Positions 8,848-15,979 of a DNA stretch of 64,000 bases are shown piece by piece; the stretch's first letter is position 1, and the number at the start of each line of letters is the position of its first letter. The notes beneath the pieces were generated by a model that was given only the letters and a program-made list of their open reading frames with translations, was not told where the DNA came from and did not search any database. This stretch comes from Nitrosomonas sp. Nm132 (lineage in GTDB: Bacteria > Pseudomonadota > Gammaproteobacteria > Burkholderiales > Nitrosomonadaceae): contig NZ_FNDH01000009.1 of the NCBI RefSeq assembly GCF_900100485.1, positions 1-64,000 on the forward strand. The letters run 5' to 3'. The translations under genes were made by a program, and so were the position numbers.

Positions 8848-9675
8848 TTACCTTTCACGGAAAGTGCATTTATTAAAACGTGGACAGTATTTTTCATTAC
8901 AAAGCAAAGACTTGCTGTTCGGATAAAATTTCCCAGACCTGAACATATCAGCCGCAAATTCAAGCAACCCCGGCTGATCCTCAGTTCCGGTTATGATTTG
9001 CTTGGCATTTTTTATCGTGCCGGCCGCAATCCTTGCTGAACTGCTGGTGGACATTCCAAGGATTTCAGCGTCAGCCGTCACCTCTTGCCCGGTTGTATGC
9101 TCATAAAGTAGACTGTACGTCCCAACCTGGGCGCCATGTCCAGCAATGTTTGCCTTATGAAGTCCGGTTTTTTTATCTTCAATAACCGCTCTTGATCCTG
9201 TTTTAATGTCAGTAATGCCAACACTGTCGCCATCCTTGTAAATACGAGCTCTATCAAGAGAGCCGGTTAAGCAAATTGTTGTCCCTCCACCGCAATCCAC
9301 AAGCAAAGGTTTTGTCGTCATTTCTACAGCCACATAATTAAATTTATGAGCCCACTCATTGCAGTATTTAGCCGTCAAAGTGATCCCAATAATTTCCGCC
9401 TCGCGTTTTGATAAACTGTCTTTATTTGGATCAAAATCGCTATCTGGATTAGCAAGCTTATCCATCATCACCCCGGCTGCATCATCGGCAGATATTGTGG
9501 AGCCTGCCAGTCTTGCGCTATCAAATGCTGCTGTCCCTGCGTGTATTGCGGTTCCCAGGATTGCTCTGCGTCCAACAACATTTTTCATGCCGAGAATGTG
9601 GATTGCCTCGAACATATAAGCACAGTCAAATAATGACGCGAACGCACTTGCCCTAATTGTTAGTGATGGACTCAC
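8848..9675 (-). CDS. RecB/Cas4-like PD-(D/E)XK exonuclease
   Basis: The 275-residue protein has the RecB-type nuclease core: GTAIHAGTAAFD near residue 40, LTGSLDRARIY with the catalytic Asp near 137, ITDIKTGSRA with the D-x-K pair near 155, and GAQVGTYSLLY with the Gln and Tyr of motif IV. The C-terminus ends in LLCNEKYCPRFNKC, three Cys that together with one further Cys could hold an iron-sulfur cluster as in Cas4/AddB-type nucleases. It probably resects DNA ends for the RecT-like protein, the equivalent of lambda Exo or RecE. Confidence 0.83.
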   Translation of the reverse strand: MSPSLTIRASAFASLFDCAYMFEAIHILGMKNVVGRRAILGTAIHAGTAAFDSARLAGSTISADDAAGVMMDKLANPDSDFDPNKDSLSKREAEIIGITLTAKYCNEWAHKFNYVAVEMTTKPLLVDCGGGTTICLTGSLDRARIYKDGDSVGITDIKTGSRAVIEDKKTGLHKANIAGHGAQVGTYSLLYEHTTGQEVTADAEILGMSTSSSARIAAGTIKNAKQIITGTEDQPGLLEFAADMFRSGKFYPNSKSLLCNEKYCPRFNKCTFRER

Positions 9676-9806
9676 AACCCGCTCCTCCTGATGATCCGCC
9701 TTGCGTGCATCAATCGATACGTAAACTCAATAGCGATAATCAGAGACTTGCTGATCGATATTCCTGATCTATGGATAAACACCACCCGATTAATAAAATT
9801 GCGCAT
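9672..9806 (-). CDS. Possible small basic protein
   Basis: A 44-residue open frame, very rich in Arg and Ile, ending in an ATGA overlap with the nuclease start. That coupling is typical of this operon. The composition is odd and no family is recognised. It may instead be a chance frame bridging two genes. Low confidence. Confidence 0.25.
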   Translation of the reverse strand: MRNFINRVVFIHRSGISISKSLIIAIEFTYRLMHARRIIRRSGL

Positions 9807-10020
9807 TCTTTGACTCCACAAAATCCGGATTTTCAAACTCGCTTGGTCCACACTCGCCAAGCTCAATCGTCAGGATTGCAGGCTCAACAATCCGATCAAC
9901 AAGGTAGTCGTCTACCAGATTACCCACTACCGCCAGGGCTAGTATTGCCAGCATCATGATTGCCGAAAAATTAAATGCTTTTAGCTTCTCTTCGTATTTT
10001 TGTTGTTCGTTGTTCCCCAT
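9790..10020 (-). CDS. Small single-span membrane protein
   Basis: A 76-residue protein with a charged N-terminus (NNEQQKYEEKLKAF), one hydrophobic segment at about residues 18-36 (SAIMMLAILALAVVGNLV) and an acidic C-terminus. It has a strong ribosome site (GGAGG) six bases before the ATG. No family recognised. Its place in the early leftward operon suggests a role at the membrane early in infection, but this is only positional. Confidence 0.6.
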   Translation of the reverse strand: MGNNEQQKYEEKLKAFNFSAIMMLAILALAVVGNLVDDYLVDRIVEPAILTIELGECGPSEFENPDFVESKNAQFY

Positions 10021-10039
10021 ATCCAGCCTCCTTGTTGAA

Positions 10040-10222
10040 TCAGGCCGCAGCCTTTTCCTTGTTAACTACATCCTCCTTAAACTCCCCGCACCAATCATCC
10101 TCATGAATAATGGGGAAAGTATTTGTGTCGCCGCCTGGCGGAAACCGTCTGCACAGCGTGTGTCCCTTAACGGAAAATCTCGTTTTGTCAGAAAAAACGC
10201 AGTTCTTACATGCTTCTTCCAT
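10040..10222 (-). CDS. Small Cys-knuckle protein
   Basis: Sixty residues with CKNCVF near residue 5, TLCRRFPP near 23 and DWCGEF near 44. The C-x2-C ... C ... C-x2-F spacing is a small metal-binding knuckle seen in many phage proteins. A similar arrangement occurs at the C-terminus of the large terminase subunit and in the protein at 22391-22585. Function unknown. Confidence 0.65.
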   Translation of the reverse strand: MEEACKNCVFSDKTRFSVKGHTLCRRFPPGGDTNTFPIIHEDDWCGEFKEDVVNKEKAAA

Positions 10223-10395
10223 CAGGCAGCCCTCGCATCGACTTTGACGATTCCGTATTTCTCAAGAGCATCCATGACCGCTTCAGACGTTGACTTGAAG
10301 AGACCTTGATAAGTGAAAGTCTTGCCATCTGGTCTGGTTATTTGCACCTTGCATTTAATTGGCTGTGAGTTGTGCTTCATCGATAACTTTTTCAT
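10222..10395 (-). CDS. Small hypothetical protein
   Basis: I place the start at the ATG at 10395 because GGGAGG precedes it at a good distance; the longer open frame reaching to 10650 has unlikely composition and would cover the next gene. The 57-residue product (KCKVQITRPDGKTFTYQG, then STSEAVMDALEKYG) looks like a small alpha/beta domain. Function unknown. Confidence 0.6.
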   Translation of the reverse strand: MKKLSMKHNSQPIKCKVQITRPDGKTFTYQGLFKSTSEAVMDALEKYGIVKVDARAA

Positions 10396-10417
10396 TTGTA
10401 AATCCTCCCTAAAGAAA

Positions 10418-10675
10418 TTACTCAATATCAAATGAATGATGGCCTTCTGCGTCGTATAGCCAATCTTTAAATGCATCAGATGTCTCTTTCTCAAGCTGCT
10501 TAAAGGTCTTTGGGAACGAATTCTCAATTTCCTCTGCCATGCTTGAAAGCTCAGGCCACGGCGCTTCCTTGTGCAACAACTCAAACGCTTGCGGATGTTT
10601 ATGCTTGAAAGCCGACGCAATAAGCTCAGATTGCTTCTTGCTCTTGTCATCAGGACTTACGTAGTAGCGCCTCAT
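10418..10675 (-). CDS. First gene of leftward operon, hypothetical
   Basis: An 85-residue, mainly helical, charged protein starting MRRYYVSPDDKSKK. It is the first gene after the pL promoter, whose predicted start point lies about 25 bases upstream. Position alone suggests an early regulatory or host-takeover role. No family recognised. Confidence 0.6.
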   Translation of the reverse strand: MRRYYVSPDDKSKKQSELIASAFKHKHPQAFELLHKEAPWPELSSMAEEIENSFPKTFKQLEKETSDAFKDWLYDAEGHHSFDIE

Positions 10676-10705
10676 CTTGTGTATGTTTGTGTTGTTGATA
10701 AGAGA

Positions 10706-10734
10706 ATTACACCATAAGGTGAATACACTGTCAA
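10706..10734 (-). promoter_or_regulatory. pL: sigma70 promoter of the leftward operon
   Basis: On the minus strand a perfect -35 TTGACA (10734-10729) is followed by 17 bases and a -10 TGTAAT (10711-10706). The spacer contains a full repressor operator. The arrangement is almost identical to pR at 15943-15971, including the sequence TTATGGTGTA at the spacer/-10 border. Confidence 0.85.
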
Positions 10735-10749
10735 CACCAAATGGTGTAA
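10707..10749. promoter_or_regulatory. Left operators OL1 and OL2
   Basis: Two palindromes with the same core: CACC-ATAA-GGTG centred at 10715.5 inside pL, and CACC-AAAT-GGTG centred at 10740.5 just upstream of the -35. Their centres are 25 bases apart. The same core occurs next to the repressor gene, so the S24 repressor is the likely ligand. Confidence 0.8.
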
Positions 10750-10753
10750 TATT

Positions 10754-10762
10754 TGCTATAAT
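10754..10762 (+). promoter_or_regulatory. Possible rightward extended -10 promoter
   Basis: TGCTATAAT is a perfect extended -10 element on the plus strand directly beside operator OL2. No good -35 is visible. It would transcribe the G-rich stretch and the toxin-antitoxin genes, and could be under the same repressor. Confidence 0.4.
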
Positions 10763-10897
10763 ATTTCTGCCGGTGCTTTTGTTGGAAAAATTAAATTAAG
10801 GAAGCGTGAAATTAGCTAACCCAGAATCAGCTAGGGGGAAGGCAAAGGGTAAGCCTATTTGTAGCTGGTCTCGTTAGGGAAGAAAGAAACGCCAGGC

Positions 10898-10944
10898 AGG
10901 GGAATGAGGGGATGGAGGTAGGGGAGATGAGGGAGGATGGAAGG
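10898..10944 (+). other. G-rich tract with four G-runs
   Basis: A purine-dominated stretch in which runs of GGGG, GGGG, GGGG and GGG are separated by loops of 5, 9 and 6 bases, a pattern compatible with a G-quadruplex. It lies just upstream of the toxin promoter. The rest of 10763-10897 shows nothing else recognisable. Confidence 0.4.
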
Positions 10945-10951
10945 TTGTTTG

Positions 10952-10972
10952 TTATACAAAAACTTGTATAAT
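10952..10972 (+). promoter_or_regulatory. higBA promoter and autoregulatory palindrome
   Basis: A perfect 8-base inverted repeat, TTATACAA-N4-TTGTATAA (10952-10971), overlaps the -10 TATAAT (10967-10972). Such palindromes are usual binding sites for the HTH antitoxin of the downstream operon. A start point about seven bases after the -10 would coincide with the toxin ATG at 10979. Confidence 0.65.
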
Positions 10973-10978
10973 GATGCT

Positions 10979-11308
10979 ATGGTTAAACAAATTGAATTCA
11001 TCTCTGACTCTCTCAGTGAATTACGTACGTTTCCTATAAGTGCAAGGCGTGAAGCAGGTTTTCAGCTAGATAGAGTGCAAAAAGGATTTGATCCGGATGA
11101 CTGGAAGCCAATGAAAACGATTGGTTCAGGAGTTAATGAGATTCGTGTGAGAGATGCAGATGGAGTTTATAGGGTAATTTATATTGCTAAATTTGATGAG
11201 ACTGTATTTGTGCTCCATTGCTTCAAAAAGAAAACTGAAAAGACTGCCAAAACGAATATTGATCTAGCAAAATCGAGGTATAAGGAATTAATGAGGAGGT
11301 TTAAATGA
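10979..11308 (+). CDS. higB: RelE/HigB-like toxin
   Basis: A protein of about 109 residues of the phage-derived Gp49/HigB-like group: FPISARREAGFQLDRVQKG, then a strand-rich part with VYRVIYIAKFDETVFVLHCF and a basic KKKTEKT tail, typical of RelE-fold mRNA interferases. An alternative start at 10937 would add 14 residues and run across the operator palindrome, so I prefer 10979. That makes the mRNA nearly leaderless. The gene overlaps the antitoxin gene by four bases; toxin-first order is usual for HigBA. Confidence 0.82.
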   Translation: MVKQIEFISDSLSELRTFPISARREAGFQLDRVQKGFDPDDWKPMKTIGSGVNEIRVRDADGVYRVIYIAKFDETVFVLHCFKKKTEKTAKTNIDLAKSRYKELMRRFK

Positions 11309-11583
11309 ACGATAAATTTAATAGCGTGTGGGATGCCATTGAGGATACGCCGCATCAAGCAGTAAGCATGAAGATGCGTTCTGAGCTGATGATGTCTTTG
11401 CAGGAGTATTTGAGAAACCGTGGCTTAACACAAGTCAAAGCGGCAAAGCTACTTGGTGTTACTCAGCCACGTGTTTCTGATTTGATGCGTGGAAGGATTG
11501 ACTTGTTTTCGCTGGAATCACTGGTGGATATGATCACTAGCATTGGTTTGGAAGTGGAAATAAGCATTAAAGATGCTGCTTAG
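11305..11583 (+). CDS. higA: HigA-like HTH antitoxin
   Basis: Ninety-two residues with a clear XRE-type helix-turn-helix (LTQVKAAKLLGVTQPRVSDL at about 40-60) followed by a short C-terminal strand. It should neutralise the adjacent toxin and repress its promoter through the palindrome at 10952. AGGAGG upstream of the overlapping start indicates good translation. In the prophage it is probably a stability or anti-phage module. Confidence 0.85.
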   Translation: MNDKFNSVWDAIEDTPHQAVSMKMRSELMMSLQEYLRNRGLTQVKAAKLLGVTQPRVSDLMRGRIDLFSLESLVDMITSIGLEVEISIKDAA

Positions 11584-11662
11584 AATGTGCTAAAGAAAAC
11601 GAATAGCCTGCCGATAACAATCTTTCACGGCTTTATCGTGAACACTAAGTAAGAAAAGTGAG

Positions 11663-11702
11663 AAACCCCATCAGATTTACACGAGTCTGGTGGGGTTTTA
11701 AT
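11663..11702 (+). terminator. Terminator after higBA
   Basis: ACCCCATCAGA and TCTGGTGGGGT form a GC-rich stem followed by TTTTA. It closes the toxin-antitoxin operon. Confidence 0.8.
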
Positions 11703-11775
11703 TGTATGGACCTTAATCTATCCAAGCATTTCTTTATAAAGAGAAATTGACTTTAATATTTAGGAGATATGAATT

Positions 11776-12075
11776 ATGACCAATTTTGCGTCTGTTGCTT
11801 CCGAGTCTGCACCTTTACAAGGGCAAGATCATCGTTCTAGCTACAATTTTCAATTACTACCTAATAATGATCCCCAATCTGGATTTACTATAAGCAGCGC
11901 ACAGGGCGTCGTTTTTGATATTAAGCAAGATGTTACTGGTTCAGATCCAACTCCGGTGAAATCAGTGACTAACGGTTCTACTATCCAGGCGGGTGTGTTA
12001 AAAAACGGAAATAACTATTACATTGCTAATCCACAACATGCTAATGGTAATTTCGTTGTCACATTAAATCAGTAA
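11776..12075 (+). CDS. Orphan 99-residue protein
   Basis: A monocistronic gene with AGGAGA before the ATG and its own terminator after it. The product is rich in Ser, Asn and Gln with alternating short strands (GFTISSAQGVVFDIKQ, then NNYYIANPQHANGNFVVTLNQ), suggesting a small beta domain. No signal peptide and no family recognised. The terminators on both sides mark it as an independent cargo gene ('moron'). Confidence 0.6.
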   Translation: MTNFASVASESAPLQGQDHRSSYNFQLLPNNDPQSGFTISSAQGVVFDIKQDVTGSDPTPVKSVTNGSTIQAGVLKNGNNYYIANPQHANGNFVVTLNQ

Positions 12076-12119
12076 ATTGTCGAAGAGATCTTCGTGATTT
12101 TCCCTCGTTGAAAAGGGGA

Positions 12120-12160
12120 AACCCCGCTAGATAATGCTGCGATCTGGTGGGGTTTTATTT
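12120..12160 (+). terminator. Terminator after the orphan gene
   Basis: A 13-pair stem with some G-U pairs (AACCCCGCTAGAT with ATCTGGTGGGGTT) followed by TTATTTT. It resembles the terminator at 11663, suggesting that both cargo units use related terminators. No gene is seen from 12161 to 12361. Confidence 0.75.
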
Positions 12161-12361
12161 TGAACTATGGTAATTTTTACCCTAGCTAGGTTCAAAGCTA
12201 ATTAGAAGTAACAATCGGTGAAGTTGGTTTATTGTCTTTTATGTTTAACATATGACATAAAGGTTCATTGCTTCCCCAAACAATCTTTTGTTTGATTCGA
12301 TTATCAGACATCTCGCAAGTCATCCAATCTTTACGCTTACCCAGTAAATAAATAAGGTAAT

Positions 12362-12380
12362 CCCCCGGCTATGCCGGAGG
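12362..12380 (-). terminator. Hairpin after the exported-protein gene
   Basis: CCTCCGGC-ATA-GCCGGGGG on the minus strand lies just beyond the stop codon at 12387. The following bases are AT-rich without a clean T-run, so termination efficiency is uncertain. Confidence 0.5.
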
Positions 12381-12386
12381 ACTATT

Positions 12387-13880
12387 TTAGTAATTATTTA
12401 CTCTGAGCCAATCCATTTCAGACTGTACAGTCGTTAAAGATCCAACAACCAAGTACGATTTAATGATGAGGTCGCCTGCAGGGATGGGGTTTTTGATATT
12501 AAATGTTGCTAAAGATCTGGTTTGCCATCCATATTGATCGGTTCCTCGACCAAGAGGTTTGGTCTTGCATATCCCGTGATTCACATGATTGCCAATGTGT
12601 TTTTGGTAAATTCCCAAGCAGTGAGAATTCGTATCATTGCATCTAATAACGCCACCAGCTACTAATCCTGTTACCGAAAGACAATTATAATATGGGTCGG
12701 TTGTGGGTATTGTGGGATCGAGATCACCTGACAGCGCGCCTCTAGGAACACCAGCTTGATAGACAGTACCACCTTCATATTTATATGCCCTCGTGAACTC
12801 CTCTGTTAGATACACGGCGGGTGTAACTTGCTGCCGTGCTTGATTCTCTGCTGTTGGGTATTTGATTGTAGTTTGAAACTGGATGATATTAGGGCGTGAT
12901 TGAAAATCAAATGTGAGTTTCTTGGAGAAAGTTCCAATCCACCCAACTGGATTATCTTCACCTCCCGGAAAGCCATTAGGGGCTAGTAATTGTGGTTCCC
13001 ACTGGAGAGGATAGGTAGATGTGTTTAAGATTTTGTTCGAACAACTATAGCTAATAGTGGGCGACCCATGCGCTCTCCATGCGAGATGAGGTGGATTGTC
13101 AGAGTTGGGTCGGTTACACCCCCATTTATCTCCTGCTTCTGTTGGATTATCTGCGCAGTTGTATCCACTACAAGAAGAAGCGGAATTTTCGGCGATCTGT
13201 ATTTGTCGTCCATAATCCCAATCGTTTATAAATTGCTTGCCATTCCAAGTCAGAGTAAATATGGCACTACCTGCTGCAGCATTGGTTCCGACAGTTATTT
13301 GAGTGCCGCCGCAATTATCAAGTCCAGGAGAGCCGTTAAATTTTGCCTCACAAAAAGCCTTGTAGCGTGGGAAACCATAGCCAAAAAAGTTATTATCTTT
13401 AGTGAAACCGGCGGATGTAGGGTCCTCTATTGGTTTAGGGAAGGCTGCTAAATGATTTGTATTCGATACATTCCACCATCGCAAAATTTGCTGTGTTCCA
13501 ATAATTTGAGTCGTATATGGACAACCCATTATCCCTTGATCATTGGTGTAACCACTGACTGATGAAGCTTCCGCTATCATGTGATCCGTTATACTATTGG
13601 CATATAATCCATAGAGTTTTTGTGTGCCTGATAGTGGGTTATTGTTACAAGATGGCACATAGAATTGTTGCCCTTCGATTGCATAACCAGATGGCGGCAC
13701 GCTGCCATAATGCATCGGTAATGTGAAGTGATCGAAAATAGAAACATTAAAGAGTCTATGCAATATATTCAATGTTTGATTGTTATTTTCATAGGGAATG
13801 ACAGCTAATAAGGTTGTGGAGAATAATATGGATCCTATACTTGCAGCTGATATTACAAACCATCTAATTATGTATGACAT
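12387..13880 (-). CDS. Large exported protein of unknown function
   Basis: A 497-residue protein with a hydrophobic N-terminus (residues about 5-28, WFVISAASIGSILFSTTLLA) that looks like a signal peptide or signal anchor. The rest is rich in Asn, Gly, Tyr and Trp with about 14 Cys (for example CNNNPLSG, CGGTQI, SCSGYNCADN), suggesting disulfide-stabilised beta structure outside the cytoplasm. No catalytic motif is recognised. It is transcribed from the reverse strand among lysogeny-type cargo, and terminators separate it from the orphan gene. It may change the lysogen's surface, but that is inference. Confidence 0.65.
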   Translation of the reverse strand: MSYIIRWFVISAASIGSILFSTTLLAVIPYENNNQTLNILHRLFNVSIFDHFTLPMHYGSVPPSGYAIEGQQFYVPSCNNNPLSGTQKLYGLYANSITDHMIAEASSVSGYTNDQGIMGCPYTTQIIGTQQILRWWNVSNTNHLAAFPKPIEDPTSAGFTKDNNFFGYGFPRYKAFCEAKFNGSPGLDNCGGTQITVGTNAAAGSAIFTLTWNGKQFINDWDYGRQIQIAENSASSCSGYNCADNPTEAGDKWGCNRPNSDNPPHLAWRAHGSPTISYSCSNKILNTSTYPLQWEPQLLAPNGFPGGEDNPVGWIGTFSKKLTFDFQSRPNIIQFQTTIKYPTAENQARQQVTPAVYLTEEFTRAYKYEGGTVYQAGVPRGALSGDLDPTIPTTDPYYNCLSVTGLVAGGVIRCNDTNSHCLGIYQKHIGNHVNHGICKTKPLGRGTDQYGWQTRSLATFNIKNPIPAGDLIIKSYLVVGSLTTVQSEMDWLRVNNY

Positions 13881-13979
13881 TGGACTATATCCTTACCAAG
13901 TTATAATAAACAGGAATAAATAAAACAAGTTTTACTATAGGAGATTTGTTATTCTTGCTCAAGTAAAATCAATTAGGTT

Positions 13980-14399
13980 TTATTCCTTGCTTTCAGTAAT
14001 TCTTCCGATGACAAATACTGAGACAAGACCTATTAAGGTAGAGCCTGCAACTATTCCCGCTAGAACAGGATACCCTATTGTAGCGAAGTAGACAGATGCG
14101 GAAATCGTAGCCAAACCAATTAAAAAACCTAGAACCTGCCCTCGCTTGATCTGATCTTCCGACGCCTTAAGCAAAGCACTATCATATTGATGCTTGTGTT
14201 TCATGCTTGATTCCGCCATGACCAGGATGCGCTCAGCGGCTCCTGGAATTGTCTTCTCGTACCCTTCCAGTATGGTTGGGTGTGGCATTGGGCCAGAGAA
14301 GCTTGTTGCAGAAATAGAGGGTGTTACATGATTCTGGTTATTATTACCAGATTTGACAGGAGTTTTCCGGCTACTTCTTGTTGGTGGAGATTTTGACAT
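13980..14399 (-). CDS. DUF2335 family membrane protein
   Basis: About 139 residues from the preferred start at 14399. The family signature PHPTILEGYEKTIPGAAERI is at about residues 38-57, followed by MAESSMKHKHQYD and two predicted membrane segments at the C-terminus (GFLIGLATISASVYFATIG and AGIVAGSTLIGLVSVFVIG). DUF2335 proteins are common in prophages and plasmids; their role is unknown. The start lies inside the preceding small gene, a 29-base overlap that suggests coupling. Confidence 0.8.
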   Translation of the reverse strand: MSKSPPTRSSRKTPVKSGNNNQNHVTPSISATSFSGPMPHPTILEGYEKTIPGAAERILVMAESSMKHKHQYDSALLKASEDQIKRGQVLGFLIGLATISASVYFATIGYPVLAGIVAGSTLIGLVSVFVIGRITESKE

Positions 14400-14571
14400 C
14401 GTTCTCAAATCTAGCGCATGCATCCTTAAGCGCTACTGCAACTCGACCGAAATGAGAAGCAACGTCATCACTTGCATGTTGACGGGCAATTGCTTTGTTT
14501 AATCCATTTGATGGCATAATATCTATCAAGCTCCCAATGCCACGCAAAACGTTTCTTGTTCCCTTTTTCAT
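14371..14571 (-). CDS. Small partner of the DUF2335 gene
   Basis: Sixty-six basic residues (GTRNVLRGIGSLIDIMPS, then a helical region around SHFGRVAVALKDAC). It overlaps the DUF2335 gene and is likely its translational partner. No function can be assigned from the sequence. Confidence 0.55.
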   Translation of the reverse strand: MKKGTRNVLRGIGSLIDIMPSNGLNKAIARQHASDDVASHFGRVAVALKDACARFENDVKISTNKK

Positions 14572-14650
14572 TTTCTAACTCTAACATAGTACGTTTAATT
14601 AGGCTATTCTAATTGCTCATAAGTTCAACTTGGCAAATTACTTAGCGTGC

Positions 14651-15136
14651 TTACCTTCTCTTAAACCGACGCCACTCCCAAGGTGGGATTTTCTCTGATT
14701 CAGGCAGACTCCATAAACCAACCCGTTTCTTTCTTGCTTGATCTTCGAGAAGAAAAAGTTTTTTGTCTTTGGCATATTGCCGATATACCCAAGCAGAACC
14801 GCGTCTGACCAGCTCCGCGTTCACATCAACATTACCCACATAGACACGACCAACAACGCGCTTGTATCGATCCGTGCTCTGAGCCTTGATGATAGCGGTT
14901 TTGTTATAAGCGAGTGCTGACAGTTCTTGTTTTGCCTTGCTACCATATGGCTGTTTTGATTCTGGCGTGTCAATCTCAGCTAGGCGAACTTTGATTTGAC
15001 GTTTATTCGAATCAAGAATCGTTAGGGTATCCCCATCGGATATGGCTACGACACGGCCTCTGTATTCTTGAGCAGCGTAGAGTGGGAGTGATAATACAAG
15101 CAGAATCAGATTAAAAAGGATTATTTTTGGTTGCAT
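14651..15136 (-). CDS. Secreted thermonuclease (SNase family)
   Basis: A 161-residue staphylococcal-nuclease-like protein with a signal peptide (IILFNLILLVLSLPLYAAQ, predicted cleavage after about residue 21). Catalytic features are DGDTLTI near 34, VRLAEIDTPESKQPYG with Arg and Glu near 51-57, and DRYKRVVGRVYV near 88 with the second Arg. It should degrade DNA or RNA in the periplasm or outside. Its start codon directly abuts the repressor stop, so it is very likely expressed in the lysogen from the repressor promoter. A superinfection-exclusion role is a reasonable inference. Confidence 0.88.
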   Translation of the reverse strand: MQPKIILFNLILLVLSLPLYAAQEYRGRVVAISDGDTLTILDSNKRQIKVRLAEIDTPESKQPYGSKAKQELSALAYNKTAIIKAQSTDRYKRVVGRVYVGNVDVNAELVRRGSAWVYRQYAKDKKLFLLEDQARKKRVGLWSLPESEKIPPWEWRRFKRR

Positions 15137-15910
15137 TCACACCGATCCAAATTTCTTGAACGTCATGGGAAGTGCCCGGATTACTCTTCCGATAATCCGT
15201 GTGCCCTCCATGCGGTCATCCCATGGCCAGCTCTGATAAAACTTATTATCCGAGCTGACCATGAGCGTCTTTCCAACAATTGAAAGTCTTTTGCATATTA
15301 GTTCGCCGCCGTGAAGCAATATGTAAATAGCCTCTCCGGCATAATCTTTGATCGACATGTCAACAAACAGCAAGTCATCAGGTTGGATGGTAGGAGCCAT
15401 GCTATCTTTACTAGCAATGACAATCTGAATCTTATTATTACGATTCATGCTGCCAATCAGGTGTTGTGCTTCATTTGGTTCCATTTCTATCGATCGTACA
15501 ATCTCGTGGTAATCATTATTAAAATGACCTTCTCCGCAAGCAGCTTTTACGTCAAGAATGTGGAAAAAGGCGGAAGCGTTAGTGTGTTCCTTCTCTGATG
15601 TCATCTTTGAGGATATGACAGGTTCCTGGTCATATATTGCGGAAGATTTATGTGATTTGAAAAATTCTTTTACATAATTTTCTTTATCAAGCCATCCTGT
15701 AGGAAGGTGAGATGCATAATTCTCTTCTATTTCCCTTGCAATTTTCTCACCAAAAGATTTTCTTCCGGCAATCATGTCATTGATTTGTCTATCTGGTTTT
15801 CCGGCTTTCTTTGAGACTGCAGATAGACTTTCCATGTCCACAAGGTCTTTCAGATTTGCTCTGCGAATATCTGTGATTTTCATATCGTAATTACAACAAT
15901 TCATAATCAT
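15137..15910 (-). CDS. CI-like repressor with S24 peptidase domain
   Basis: A 257-residue immunity repressor. The N-terminal HTH covers about residues 20-65 (LVDMESLSAVSKKAGKPDRQ). The C-terminal LexA/S24 domain has DSMAPTIQPDD with the nucleophilic Ser near residue 171 and ELICKRL with the general-base Lys near 208. A likely self-cleavage site is the Cys-Gly in VKAACGEGH near residue 126, so RecA-stimulated inactivation after DNA damage is expected. Starts at 15910 or 15883 are both possible; neither has a good ribosome site. Operators lie immediately upstream. Confidence 0.9.
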   Translation of the reverse strand: MIMNCCNYDMKITDIRRANLKDLVDMESLSAVSKKAGKPDRQINDMIAGRKSFGEKIAREIEENYASHLPTGWLDKENYVKEFFKSHKSSAIYDQEPVISSKMTSEKEHTNASAFFHILDVKAACGEGHFNNDYHEIVRSIEMEPNEAQHLIGSMNRNNKIQIVIASKDSMAPTIQPDDLLFVDMSIKDYAGEAIYILLHGGELICKRLSIVGKTLMVSSDNKFYQSWPWDDRMEGTRIIGRVIRALPMTFKKFGSV

Positions 15911-15920
15911 TCAGTAAATT

Positions 15921-15972
15921 CACTAAAAGGTGTATTTCTGCATTGACATAGTATACACTTTATGGTGTATAC
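15921..15972. promoter_or_regulatory. Right operators between repressor and Cro genes
   Basis: Two copies of the core found near pL: CACT-AAAA-GGTG at 15921-15932 and CACT-TTAT-GGTG at 15956-15967. The second sits inside a perfect 8-base inverted repeat, GTATACAC-N6-GTGTATAC (15951-15972). The centres are 35 bases apart, ten more than on the left, which is one extra DNA turn. Confidence 0.85.
15943..15971 (+). promoter_or_regulatory. pR: promoter of the rightward early operon
   Basis: A -35 TTGACA at 15943-15948 and a -10 TGTATA at 15966-15971 with 17-base spacing match pL almost base for base. A better-looking TATACT overlaps two bases further on. The predicted start point (15978-15980) coincides with the ATG of the first gene at 15980, so that message would be leaderless. 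Confidence 0.8.
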
Positions 15973-15979
15973 TAATCTT

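Noticed and set aside
10396-10650. Long N-terminal extension of the small protein at 10222
   Set aside because: The extension is antisense-free but overlaps another gene in the same direction and is full of Arg, Leu and Ser with no domain. A good ribosome site supports the short start.
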